This document shows, one piece after another, positions 49,845 to 64,000 of a stretch of DNA of 64,000 nt. Origin of the DNA: Dirofilaria immitis (Eukaryota > Nematoda > Chromadorea > Rhabditida > Onchocercidae); assembly GCA_024305405.1 (NCBI GenBank), contig JAKNDB010000110.1, forward strand, positions 2,108,001-2,172,000, written 5' to 3'. The translations under genes and the position numbers were made by a program. Below the pieces are notes generated by a model. The model did no database searches, had not been told where the DNA came from, and saw only the letters and a program-made list of their open reading frames with translations. Within the stretch, counting starts at the first letter, position 1. Every line of letters starts with the position of its first letter.

Positions 49845-52438
49845 ATGATGACAGCAGCATTTGCTTTGTGTTGTGGAAGAAATAAGGATGAGCAGACAAG
49901 AATCATCGAGAAACAGCTCCAAAAAGAGAGGAAACAACTTCGTCGACAGGTAATCAGTTAATTATTTCAATTAAGATCTGTTATCTCTTTAACGGTTTTT
50001 AAATTTTTGGATTGTTAGTGTGAAAGAAATGATATGATAAATGATACATCTATTATCTATTTTATCTAAATTGAAGAAAGTTATGGTTTTTTTCATCGAA
50101 TTTATTTTGTAATTTTTGTTAATGATTGCAAAACCTTCGTTTTTCAAAAATCTAAAGGAATGCTCATATTTTTCAGATTTATTTGGATTTTTCACTTTCC
50201 TAATAATCTTTAAATTATAAAAATAAATAGTTCTAATAATTGATCGATCTTATTTTAATTTAACTCAACAGGGTAGATTATTAGCAGTATTGATGGAAAG
50301 ATTATCGATAATTAATTTGTGCCTAATTTGTACTACTATTCTATTATTTGGGGAACAGGTGAAAATTTTACTATTGGGCTCAGGCGAATCCGGAAAGTCA
50401 ACATTTATCAAGCAAATGGTCATCATAAATGGTCAGGGTGAATTCACTGCTGATGAAGTACGAGCTTATCGACAACAAATTTATCAGGTTAATTATGTGT
50501 TAGATTTCAAACTGGGCTAGAATTGAAGCACATATTGTTAAACTGGAGACTAGGCTAGAATTGCGGTGTATAAAAGAAAGAAAATACGCCTTAGAATTCT
50601 TGGCATTTGACATTCAATAGAAGATCTTATTGACTGTATTATTTTCAAATGGATTAATTGTTTTTGCATTTAACCAATAAGTTGAAAATTGCAGAATATA
50701 ATTGCGGCAATGAGAGTACTTTTGGATGCACGCCAGAAGTTAGGATATGCTTGGAAGAATCCGGAAAAGCAAAAGAATGTTGACGCTAGTTATGAGGTGA
50801 AATAATGTTTAAATCAATGAGACTGATATGAAATATTATTTCTGGTTCTAAGTAATTTTAGGTTTACAGCATCGGATATGATGCGAGGTATTGATCAGTC
50901 TACTTTTGCCGAAATAGCTCCTTTAATACGAGATTTTTGGGAGGATGTATCAATTAAGCAGACATATGATCAACGGAATCTTTTTCAGATTGTAAGTTTA
51001 CTACCACGTAGTATTTAAATTTTAATTCATAAAAATTAATGTTACATAAAGAGAAATTTGCAATTCCAGAATTTTCCAGAGATTTTAGATAGAATTTTGA
51101 CAATAGAAGTATTAAGAGAGTATTGTTTAGTCTTATTAATAAGCATAATTATTTTTTTGTTTGTTTTTGAAATTATATATATATATAATTTTAAATTTTG
51201 TTTCAGTCCGATTCCTGTATGTACTTTTTCGAACATATTAATCGAATAGCGATGCCAAATTATTGTCCAACCAATCGGGATATATTATTCTGTCGAAAGG
51301 CTACACGAGGAATAACCGAACATGTTTTTGATATAGAGCGAGTTTCATTTAGGTATTTAAGTAATGATAAATTAAATATTTGCTTCATTTAAATTATAAT
51401 TTATATCATCTATCAGATTGATCAAAGTTTTGAAAAAATTAATAGATTTGAAATTAATGTTGATTTATTTAAAAGGAAAATATATGTTATATTACATTTC
51501 AATTACTTTGAAAAAATATCAATTTTTAACGGAAATAGAATTGGACTGAAATACACTTTTCGGATTTGATTTCGTATTTTGAATGATTAATTGAGGATAA
51601 TTTTAAAGATTTATTGATGTTGGTGGGCAGCGATCACAGCGACAGAAATGGTTCCAATGCTTTGAAGGTATTACAAGTATACTATTTATGGTCGCGTCAT
51701 GCGAATATGACCAAGTAATCTTGCTTTAATTTCGACTTCTTAATAAATAATATCCATTGATTAAAATGATTAACAATTTTTCAGATGGCTTCATAATTCA
51801 TGCAAAACGAAAAAAAAAACTTTAGAAAAGCATACTTTCAGCATAAGCATACTTTCCCAAATTAGTTTATGCTAAAAATTTCACTACAGGTGATTCTTGA
51901 AGATCGACGAACGAATCGTATTGTTGAATCTCGATCTGTTTTTGAAACAATTGCTAATAATAAATCATTCGCCAACGTTTCCATAATATTATTTATGAAC
52001 AAAAGTGATCTGCTTGAAGGTAAGTTCAAAAGAATCAAACTTATTTTTCAAAATTTAATATTTCAATGCCATATTTTAGGCAGATAATTTAAAAAGCACA
52101 TGATTGTAAGTCATAGTTTCAGTCCTCAGAATTTTGGAAATAACGCACGAAGATATCACTTGATTTCTTTATTTTTCTCATAAACATAGGTAATCTTGCA
52201 GAGAAGGTTTCAAAATCGGATATCCGACAGTATTTTGCTGATTTCATCGGCGATCACAATAGTTTACGTGATGTTCAATTTTTCTGGTGGATAAATTTGA
52301 GAAATGTCGACATGATAAACGACGACCATTTTTTATCATTTTACGACAGCTATAGATACGGAAAATATCAGACGTGTATTCAAGGATTGTCGTGAAACTA
52401 TTTTGGAGCAGAATTTGAAAGCGTTAATGATGCAATGA
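49845..52438 (+). CDS. gpa-12: G protein alpha subunit, G12 class
   Basis: A GTP-binding switch that couples receptors to Rho-type signalling at the plasma membrane. Exon 1 (49845-49950) encodes [19 protein letters not shown] with a Cys pair suited to palmitoylation and a basic helix. The exon from 50359 has the P-loop GSGESGKST and IINGQGEFT. The exon from about 50697 gives [17 protein letters not shown]. The next (about 50865-50991) gives [15 protein letters not shown]. 51207-51350 gives the switch I region ([19 protein letters not shown]). 51610-51714 gives [18 protein letters not shown]. 51889-52020 gives [16 protein letters not shown] and NKSDLL. The last (52190-52438) gives [14 protein letters not shown] and the end LKALMMQ, lacking the C-terminal Cys of Gi/Go. 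The order and G12/13-like sequence are clear. Two T runs (52279-52283, 52329-52334) are each one base short. The join near 50797/50865 may hide another break. Confidence 0.92.
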
Positions 52439-53149
52439 TAATGATGGCAATGTGATATTGTTTGTGATAAAAAGGCAAAAATGAAGACGATGATAATTTG
52501 GGTGGATAATATACATTAAAAATTTTTTTAATCCAATAAAATATATAATGACTAAAATTTGTACTCCATATCAGAATGTATTGATATTATCAACAGAACA
52601 TGATTCCAACTCTCGGAAGTTTAAAAATGTTGTCTTTAAGTTAACTAGATTTTGCATCTACTGGACTTGTGGTCAAAATTGTATGTCTACGTGAAATGAA
52701 GCCATATCAGATGACCGGTGCCACCGAAATCTTGAACAGGTGGTCGGCCAAATGAGAGGTCTTGATAATCAACTTATCATCTCGGTGTGTCGGTTTTTCG
52801 TCTTTCATTTCGTTTGAGTTGTTGATCGGCAGTTGATCTATTTCCAGTTATTTCATCTGAGAATTCTAAAGTCTCGACAAAGTCCTTACAACTGTCAACA
52901 GTGGTTTAAGAAAGTACCATATTATAAAAGGATACATTTCCTATTTTCTGTTAATTGCCACGAATCTCGAACCTTTTATTGTTCATTTTAACTCCTTCTT
53001 TCTTTTCATTGTTCGTTTATCGTTGTTAAAATGTACTAGCTTCTAACATTTAACATTCGCTATACTTGTTCTCGGCAATCAATTCTGAGTTTTAATTTGA
53101 ATTTACGAGTATTTTCAATATTGATATATTTCAGAAAGGAATCTTTGCA
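52439..53149. other. Intergenic between gpa-12-like and succinyl-CoA ligase genes
   Basis: A 711-base gap between two plus-strand genes. AATAAAATATATAATG at about 52537 is a likely polyadenylation region of the upstream gene. No exon was recognised. A TTTCAG at about 53132 lies 16 bases before the next ATG and could be a cis- or trans-splice acceptor. Confidence 0.5.
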
Positions 53150-55497
<2,348 letters not shown>

Positions 55498-56540
55498 AAC
55501 TGTGTTTGCAGTAGCACAAATCCTTAAACTATGCAGCTATTGATCTTGGAAACATTAAATGGTAGCGGTTTGTCACGTGTTTATTCATTATTTTTATCAA
55601 TATACCACAAATGACCAATGCTCAAAGTTTGTGTTTACTCTCATTTTTTTTTCTTCAACAGTTCTTAGTATTTCTTCATTGTTCGCAATTTCCCGGGCGG
55701 TAGCGACTCCGTTTTTATTTCATTACCTAGTTTAACTATATTAGGTAGCGTGTCTTTTTATTATCATTAATTATTCCGAAAGTTTTCAATAATTTAATAT
55801 GGGAATGTTCCGAATTACACAGCGGATAGACTTTAAAATGTTGAAGAAAAAGATGAATTTTAGGTTAATACTATTTTGACACTAACATTTCTCAACATTA
55901 AATCGTTGGAAGCTTTTAGATATAATCAACGGTAGTCAAAAATTACCGTACATTCCACTGTTTTTTCTGTTTATTGCCTTTTTCAAACCCGGTAAATGCG
56001 CAGGCACAGTATGGGCTCCGTTAACACAGAATGTTTATGTCAGTTTGGGTTTCTTTGATGAAGAAATCATCTTAAACAGGTCATCTTACACGTATTTTTG
56101 AAGGATAATGAGCTAGTTCAAAATGCCTGTGCAGTAAAATATCATGCATTTCTGGTCATATTGTTTTTGTTTTATCTGCAGTTCATATAAGGAAGAAAGC
56201 AAGGATTTTGATACTTTTTTCTGCTTTTCTGAATTCTTGTTTTGTAAGTGTTTTGGGTTAGCCAGTTCCATCCATAGTCACCGTAAGTTTTCAGAATTGT
56301 TAGGTTCTCGGGATATACGAGATTCTCCGAATTCCTTCTGCTTTTTCATAATATTTATCAACTACGTCGTACATTTAATTATGAAATTTTTACTTATTAT
56401 GATATTACAAGAAATGTTTTAAATGTTAAACAAACTTGGAATGTCATTAATATTTTGGCAGATGTTCTATCAATGGTATGGATAGCGAAATAACGTATGA
56501 GCGTTGAATGTGAAAATATGTAATGATAAATGGAATCAAA
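55498..56540. other. Intergenic between convergent genes
   Basis: This holds the 3' flanks of the succinyl-CoA ligase gene (+) and the TIKI-like gene (-). The 92-codon open frame at 56144-56422 (+) is Phe/Cys-rich with no splice or homology support. Confidence 0.5.
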
Positions 56541-59500
56541 TTATGACATGGTAAATGAAATTATAATAATCACAATGAAAATGTTAGTTTGAGATCGGCT
56601 TGCCCTGATCGAACTTCTGCTATTGGGTAATTCGCTTACCGTGAGTATAATATCAATTGCCGGATCAGTTGTTACATCTTCGTCACGTACCCATAACTCG
56701 TTGAATATATATACTCGCCTATCGCTCTGCTGATCCCGAAAACTAAACATTTAAACCATATCTGATAGTTTTCGTTCTTTGCATGCTCATTTGGTGACAT
56801 CGTTTGTTCATAAGAAGATTGTTCATAGGAAATTTAACTTATGAATAAAATTAACCTAATTTCATCGTCTTCCGTAACAGCCTTTGTAACGAACCCGTGA
56901 GACTCCAGAAGTGCCAAGATTGATTTGCGACCCAGGAAATGGCCTAAAAAATTTATTCGGATTGTGCACATCTCTATTCTGCTTTTTGCATGATTTGTAA
57001 TAGGCTAGGTTTGATAGCAGATTTGATTGTGATGTTTACACATATATTGAATAAAAAGCTTAAATTTTATCTCTCAGATACTGCAAAACATTTTGACGCT
57101 GATTGTATTATAATACAGACATATCATGTATTGATATCTCTCGTTTCCAATATATTTAGCTCGTAATTCTCATATTATTGTCATCTCACTTTTAGATATG
57201 TTTTCGATTAGAAAATTGTGTTAATTAAGTAGCGAAGACGGAAAGAAGCTAGAAGATGGAAGTCGAAATCTTTTCTTTACCGACTTTTTTTCACCAAAAT
57301 TTTTCGATATTTATAAAGCTGAACCGGTATATGCATGTTCTTCAATGTAGCACTGGTAGAGAAATTGAAAGATCTCATTCCTGAAAGTCATAAAATGGGA
57401 CTATGTTATTTTCTATATAGCGAATTAGCAAAATCACTAAGTAATCTGTGAATAAGTGGTCGAGTATTAGATAAATTGTTGCCAAAAAATATTTCGACAT
57501 TTATATAAAATAAAATGACAAGGACGAGATAAATGACTTTTCTTGAAAATTGTCTATCGAAGAGTTTATTTTTATATTATGCTTTAATTAGATAGACAAT
57601 ATGAAAGTAAACAATTTCAATATTATTTATCTTCAAAGAATTCAGTTCTGATCTTTTCCTAGTAAACGTTGAGGTCAACTATGAAGTGTCAATTAATGAA
57701 TGAATGATTGGAATGAATGAATGGAATGAATGAGTGAATGGATGGGATGAATGAATGAATGAATGAATGGGATGAATGAATGAATGAATGGGATGAATGA
57801 GTGAATGGAATGAATGAATGAATGGAATGAATGAGTGAATGGAATGAATGAGTGAATGAATGAATGGAATGAATGGAATGATAGTATGTATCATCTGTAT
57901 TCGGCGTATTATTACTGGCGTCGAATATTTCAGGAAAAAATGCGTTCATCTAAATATAAACCATTTGGAATAATTTAAAAGTATGGATAAAGATTTATTT
58001 TCAATATTTTCTTTTTCAAAATATCTCACCAGCTCCTAAAGCGAAGAAATATTGATTGCCCACTTTCCATCGTAATAATTTGGCAATTCGATCAGCCATT
58101 CTAATATTTCTTCGTTCAATGATGTCTTCACGAAGTTGATTGTCGATCTGTAAAATTTTCCCAATTTAAAATGTAATATTTAATATTTGTAAAATTTAAA
58201 ATGACTTTTCAAATTTAGAAAAATTTTTGCGTTTAATGACGATATATGAAATGTTGAAATTTTTTGTCATTACAATTTCATCCATTTTATTGCTATACCA
58301 CCATTTAATTCATATATCTTTTGGATCGGAAAATTTGACTTTTAAATTTTTAAAATATTTTCCAGATAAATTTTAAATTAATCTTAAATTTTTAAATTGT
58401 GTCTTACTAAAATATTATTAATTTTACTTCTTGAGCTTTTCGATCAAGTTCAAGCGTAATACTGAATCCTTGATTTATGAATCGTTTGGAATCAGTACTA
58501 AACAGAGATTCATCCAATGAACCACATTTGTAACTATTGATTAGATTAACAATACCGCTAGTATTTGATTGCATCCCGGTCATCGTTAAATTATGCTCGA
58601 ATTCCAAATATGATAACGTATAATTGATTGCGAATAGTAACTACAAGTGGTACATAATTATAAAAGCTGAACTGATAACGAAAGTTACCAGCTCAATTTC
58701 AATGTAATATCAAGTTATTAATGCTAGTTGACTTATTGAATGGTACTGTAGGAATTTTTTCTTTGAAATCCATGCGGTAGTTGAGATATCTCAATCAGTG
58801 GATCAAATATCGAGAAAAAATCAATCACGAAATAAATAAAATTGGTTTATATCTAGCAAATCCATTTCTTTTAAATCTCATTTGTATGGTATATTAGTAC
58901 ATGTTTCTGAAATATTTAGTACATGTTTCTGAAATATTTAACCAGGAGGTCAAAGGCTAAAAGAATTAAGCAAACAAATGATCATAATAATTTCTACACA
59001 TTTGTTCCTACATCTAAATGTCCATTTACCTGTCTCACTACTGATGTAGTCCATTTTAATTGTTAATAAATTAATTGCTTAAATGCGGAAATTCAGAATT
59101 GTTTGCACAGTAATTATCTAATCGTTTCAATAATTTTTGTAATTACAAACCAACACATTTCCTTTGGTTATATCATTTGCAAAATAAATTTATAACAAAA
59201 CGTCGAATTCAAATTATTTGATAAAAAAATTTTAATGAGACGTAAGCATTTATATGAAGAAGGATGATAGATTTTATTAAAATTTTATTATTTGTGTTAA
59301 TTTATTTATTTATGTTTTCCATTTCTAAAAACGAGAACAGACATTTTGTCTTGATAATTTTTGAGAAAAATTATTTAGAAATAGGAAAATTTTGATCAAA
59401 TTAATTGATAAAAATATTAGAAAATTTCTCCTTTCATTATTTTATTCAATCGATTGTTTTCATAATTATAAAATCGAAAAAAATTTAAGAATTTCAAACC

Positions 59501-62500
59501 AACCTGATCCATACGCACTGAACGGAGGGGATTACATTGCTAAAAATAAGAAAAAATGATTTAGTTTATGAAGAATTCATTCTATTACTTACTATTGGAT
59601 TAATAATATTTTTAAATCTTTTCAAAATTCATGCATATGTGTGCGAATTTCATAAATTTAATTTAACACTACTGGATGAGCATTTAATTTCACTAAAATT
59701 TGCTTTTTATTTACTGAGACATTGCATAAAGTAGGATTAGGATGAAACAAACAATGATAAATAATAGGGATTCCTTATCACCTAAAATGTATCCTTTCTA
59801 TTGAAATGAAGGAAATTTGAAGAAATTTAGTGAATTAAGATTCCAACCTCAGTAGCAGTTTCAATCGAATAAAGTTTTTGTTAAGTTCAAGAGCATATTG
59901 CGCGAGAAATAAATCGAGCATTGGTGTATGCTCTCGATAGAGATATTTTTCGCTTAACTGATATAGTAAGAATAATAACCAAACTGGTCGTCGTCGTTCC
60001 CATCCTTCTGGAGGAAGAAAAAGCAAACATTGTTATTATTAATAATTTTGTAATTTTTATATGAAATTTCACGAAACTTTTGAAAAGTTTTTGATTTTGA
60101 TTGGATTTATGAAATTTTCATCAATAACATATTCGAATGTTACATTGAAAAAGTGCTATTTTTCAAAGAATTCTTCAGATGATGACTAAAAATTGCTGTC
60201 TATAAATAGTTATCATAATGAGCTCAGAAGAAGGTAAACAACGATATTTATCTTGTAGCACATATCTTTTACCGTTTAGAGAAATAATACAAATGAGTAA
60301 ACAGTAATGAAAATAATTTCTTGCATTTCATTTGCTATGTAAATAAAATATGAATATGTGAGAGAAAAATTCGGTATATGAATTAATTTTCATGAATTCG
60401 AAATTTTTACCAACAATATTTCCAAATATATGTCGAGGACGATTTTTGGTTTCTGATGAAGCTGGTAAATTTTCTTTCCGATCATATTGTCTTTCCAATC
60501 GATTCCGATAAATTCGCATATCTTAATAATTTAGTATATTAATAAAAAAATTGTTTTAGCTCTTTAAGAATTTATTTTCTCAACGCATTCCGAAATTCAT
60601 TTTAGAGTAGTTATTGATATTAAGGAAAGTAATCCTTCTATAATGAATTTTTTTATTTCATAAATTATTGCTATTTGCAATAATTTATAATCATTTTCGA
60701 TGCAGCTTTTAAATTGTGTTAGCTTAAAGTTTATTCATAAATTTATTTTTGTCCTAAATGTATTAAAATTGAAATATCATTAAATTGCTTTCAAATAGTA
60801 TAATTTTTTTGCTACTTTGTTTTTCTTTCTTTTTAAAAATTTCAATTTAATTTATGAAATCACAAAACTCTGTCATGTTTGCTAGCAAAAACCACCTGTC
60901 TCGATTTCTCGTTTGCTTTGTTGATTTGATGGCTAATCCATTTCTCAGTTTTTTTCTATTACGGTAACGGAGAGTAATAAATATTTTAAATCGAGAGAAA
61001 ATTACTAGTTGAATCATCCAGATTATATTTGAAATTTCTAATTTTATATATGCTTACTATATTTGCTTTAAAATTTATTTGCTATTTATTTTACTACGAT
61101 GAATTTAGGATTATTGAAACAAGAAGAAACGAATAGAATTTTAATAAACGTTTGAGACTTGGATAAATTAAAAGTTAAAATTAAGTTTCCAATTTTAAAC
61201 TAAAAAAATTGTAAGTTTTTGAAATTTATTCTAATTTTGAAATAAAAAAACAAATTTTCATATTAGAAACGATCTCTGCGATTCATAAATTTTGAAATGA
61301 AAATTACAAACAAAAATTATATCTTACAATGTTCGAGCCTCAGATATAATTTGGGCGATAAATAATCCTTTACTGTTCCACCGCCAGGAATATTTTTACA
61401 TTCCGATAATCGTTCGATTGTGTTTGAATTGTAAAGATCCAATTCGAAAACGACAGAATCTGATCGTGCAAATGCTGTTTTAACTTTCTCCGATACTGTA
61501 ATCATATCATAAATATTGAAGATATTGATTTCAAATGCATTTTTCTATTAAATACGCTCATTTTCGGTCGATATCAAATTGGCGAAAAATTATTGCTAAT
61601 TTACTTGATTTATAAGACTGCAAAACTTAGTTTAATTTAATTATGAACTGGTTAAGTCTATTTTGCTTTATGTTTATTATTGATATGATCAGTTTATACT
61701 TTCAGTTGAGCTTTAAATCTAACTGCTTAAATTTTTACAATAAACAAATGTTCTACTATATTACGATGATTTTATGAATTTATCATTCATAAAGTTAGCG
61801 GAAAATATTTATAATTATTTAAAATGATAACCTTCGATAACCTTCTCTTAATCATTTTCTATTTCATTCATAGAATATTTTTACTTGAAACTTCAATAAC
61901 ATAAAATTTAAGTGTAAAAAGCAAAAATTAAAAAAAATATCTGTCTTCTTTTTTTGAAAATTTTTATTTATATATTTAAAAAAATGTATCAAAGATTTAA
62001 AGTAAATGAAAATTGAAGTGATTTAATTGATGGAAGTTTTAAAACATTACAGGAAAATGATAAAATTGGAAATTATTGCAATCTTACGAGGAAAAAGGAA
62101 ATGTAGTTATTGAAGCAATTAGGCAAGTGAAAAAGACCCGAGATTAGATTGTCGGGAGAGAGCGGGGGTGGGGAAGGGGAGGAAGGGGAGGGGTGGGAGA
62201 AGACGACGAGGAAAATAGAAAACATGTTTTAGTTCACTGAGAGCAATTACTTCCTGAAAAATCACAATGGGCTTTTGATGCAACTGCTATTACTTCAACT
62301 TCTACTTCAACGATCATGACTACGTCGGCGAAATGATTGCTTTTACTTAAGGATCTATTATTCTCGATATGACGACGACAACTCATGCTTTTCAATTTGA
62401 ATGGGAACCATCTAATACGGCATCATTTAAAAGCCTTTCTATCAGTTGCTCCAGTCCTTTGTTATATTATGACTTCTGCATGCATTATGCATTTTGCATG

Positions 62501-63997
62501 TTATACCATCTCATGCAATTACATAGTAATGAAAAAGCTAAACAATTATTTGACACTACACTTCAATTTTGGCAAATTTCTTTCGGATAATTCATTTATT
62601 TATTACATCTTCTGATTATAACTGCAATATTTTGAATTTGATGTATTGCAATAATTAATTGTAGAAATATTGTAATATGCTAATATTTCAAATAAAATCT
62701 ATCGAATTAAAATTCAGGAGAAGTATGAGCATTCTTTCAAATATTATCTATGCTCTAATTATTATCCATCGCAAATAATTATTAGCCTTATTTACCTGCC
62801 AACAACGCCATGTGTGATAACTATAATTTGCTATACTTAACTTAATAATATACCTGTGTAAATGCGATCATATGAGTCCCTTATTTGGGTTTAAGGTTTA
62901 TACCTATCTTTTAATGAGCTTCAAATAATCTAAAAAAATTTTTATGAACAAACGCGAGATCTTAGAAGAATTTTCAATTTATGTTATCATTGTTAATTGA
63001 AAAAAAATATATAAAAATTTCGAATTTTATAAAATCTGAATTCTTATGAAAATGATAATAAAAATTCACCGAAATTTCATCAACTTGCCTTGTTCCCAAA
63101 CTTCGGTAAATGGTACATGAATTGTTCCGAACATATAACCCTCAACGATATTATTTCGTTCAATTGACCATAAGAAGATTGATTTTTGTGTACCTGAAAA
63201 GAGTAGCAAATTATATTGCCTTTTGAAAAGAAATGGAAATAATTGAAAGAATTCTTGGGATTACTTTAGAAAAAAATTCAATTCGCTGAGCAATTTTGTT
63301 TGCGAAATTCGTCAATATCTTTTTCTTACTCAATATATCTCTTTCCTTTTTTCGCGTTTCTTTTTACACTTTTTAATCAAAATCCAAAATTAAAACCGAC
63401 AAAAACCAAAGCTGTTCTTCTCAAAAATTTTGTAATACATTTGGAATTTTTAATTAAAATTTAAATTGTATTTATTAACGTAAAGAAAGGAAAATCCATT
63501 ATTGTGAAGTTGGATAACCTTGTAGATGAAACAATTTTCAATTTAAAAGAATTTAATTTTCCTTCTTTCACTATCATATGATTTAGTCGTTACAAAGTTA
63601 CGTAGTAATGGACTGATTTAGTTTACTTTTAAGTCTAATTAAAATAAGCAAAAAAACCTTCTAAATACTTTTAATTTTAAGATTAATTTCTTAATATTGA
63701 GATTAACTTTATTATGTTTAAAATGTTATAGATAACGATGAGGTATGTCAGGAAATGCTCAATATTAAAGTTATTCATCCATTTTAAATTTGGCAAATCT
63801 CGAATTGTCAATATTTTGAAATTTAGCAGGCTATAGCAGACATAGATGAAAGTTGAGGATGATAAGTGTGAAGAAAAAAATTGAAATTTAAAATGAAACA
63901 ATCAACTAACCTGATCAGCATTCTTGCAAGAAATTTGCAATTGATATGAATAAGCCAATAGAAACATTGGCAGTAATTGGCACTGCAGGAGTTTCAT
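56541..63997 (-). CDS. TIKI (TRABD2)-type membrane metalloprotease
   Basis: Vertebrate TIKI proteins are membrane-anchored metal-dependent proteases that clip and inactivate Wnt ligands. Ten exons join in phase to about 429 residues: 63911-63997, 63089-63193, 61328-61495, 60411-60521, 59848-60007, 59504-59539, 58428-58640, 58030-58147, 56856-56943, 56541-56742. Landmarks: signal peptide MKLLQCQLLPMFLLAYSYQ; FLWSIERN and YMFGTIHVPFTEVWEQ with the first GX2H motif; DSVVFELDLYNSNTIERL; EGWERRRPVWLLFLLYQLSE; MLDLFLAQYALELNK; EQCNPL on a 36-base exon; LLFAINYTLSYLE; RNIRMADRIAKLL; FFALGAGHFLGRKSI with the second GX2H; and a C-terminal hydrophobic tail (NIFIVIIIISFTMS) fitting a membrane anchor. 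Two breaks lie in homopolymers (63183-63187 and 59871-59873). Intron 2 uses a GC-AG donor. Activity in the worm is inferred from family only. Confidence 0.92.
57692..57886. repeat. GAATG/GGAAT-type tandem repeat
   Basis: About 195 bases of GAAT tetramers mixed with GGAAT, GGGAT and GAGTG variants lie in intron 8 of the TIKI-like gene. The minus-strand frames across it read as His-Ser-Phe-Ile repeats and are artefacts. Confidence 0.95.
58894..58937. repeat. 22-base tandem duplication
   Basis: TTAGTACATGTTTCTGAAAT plus AT is present twice head to tail in intron 6 of the TIKI-like gene. Confidence 0.9.
62154..62203 (+). repeat. Guanine-run tract, potential G-quadruplex
   Basis: Seven runs of three to five G occur within about 50 bases (GGG, GGGGG, GGGG, GGGG, GGGG, GGGG, GGG) separated by one to six bases. 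They lie in intron 2 of the TIKI-like gene on the non-transcribed-as-mRNA strand, so the pre-mRNA is C-rich here. In this AT-rich DNA the tract is striking. Confidence 0.85.
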
Positions 63998-64000
63998 AAC

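Noticed and set aside
56144..56422. 92-codon plus-strand frame
   Set aside because: Phe/Cys-rich composition typical of chance translation of T-rich DNA, no splice or homology support.
57679..57949. Two frames of His-Ser-Phe-Ile repeats
   Set aside because: Translations of the GAATG-type tandem repeat inside an intron; exons 8 and 9 of the TIKI-like gene join directly without them.
62369..62615. Two overlapping plus-strand frames of about 75 codons
   Set aside because: They lie antisense in a TIKI intron, have no splice signals and no recognisable protein features.

Overview
The window reads as nuclear DNA of a nematode, most likely a spirurid or filarial worm. It is strongly AT-rich. Its genes are split into many short exons separated by introns of about 100-2,000 bases. 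Acceptors are of the TTTTCAG type, and the proteins are animal proteins typical of worms. The species call is inference from composition, intron size and gene content; no species-diagnostic sequence was seen. There are no rRNA or tRNA genes, CRISPR arrays, phage genes or clear transposons.

Layout. 1-4,170: repeats, microsatellites and one small putative secreted protein (+). 4,171-9,590 (-): an SRBD1/Tex-type S1 RNA-binding protein. 10,474-13,139 (-): an unrecognised helical protein. 14,697-24,371 (+): dynactin p150-Glued (dnc-1). 25,191-29,591 (-): a divergent Cys-loop ligand-gated ion channel. 33,186-34,981 (-): a small unrecognised putative secreted protein. 36,758-39,177 (-): a 56-codon split reading frame followed 23 bases later by an intronless 382-codon reading frame. 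42,583-45,877 (+): a nuclear hormone receptor close to the NR2E (tailless/PNR) group. 49,845-52,438 (+): a G12-class G protein alpha subunit (gpa-12-like). 53,150-55,497 (+): mitochondrial succinyl-CoA ligase alpha subunit. 56,541-63,997 (-): a complete TIKI (TRABD2)-type metalloprotease, which starts 3 bases inside the right edge.

These are independent eukaryotic genes rather than one pathway. Several serve signalling (ion channel, nuclear receptor, G12 alpha, and TIKI, which in vertebrates inactivates Wnt). Others are housekeeping (dynactin, succinyl-CoA ligase, Tex-like).

The most pervasive oddity is that most recognisable conserved genes carry single-base frame breaks, nearly all inside short homopolymer runs. 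Splice phase and protein homology continue correctly across each break. This looks like uncorrected sequencing error rather than gene death, and automatic gene models here will be broken. The most interesting genes are the TIKI homologue, with both GX2H motifs, a GC-AG intron and a guanine-rich intronic tract, and the 56+382-codon tandem frames of unknown function.
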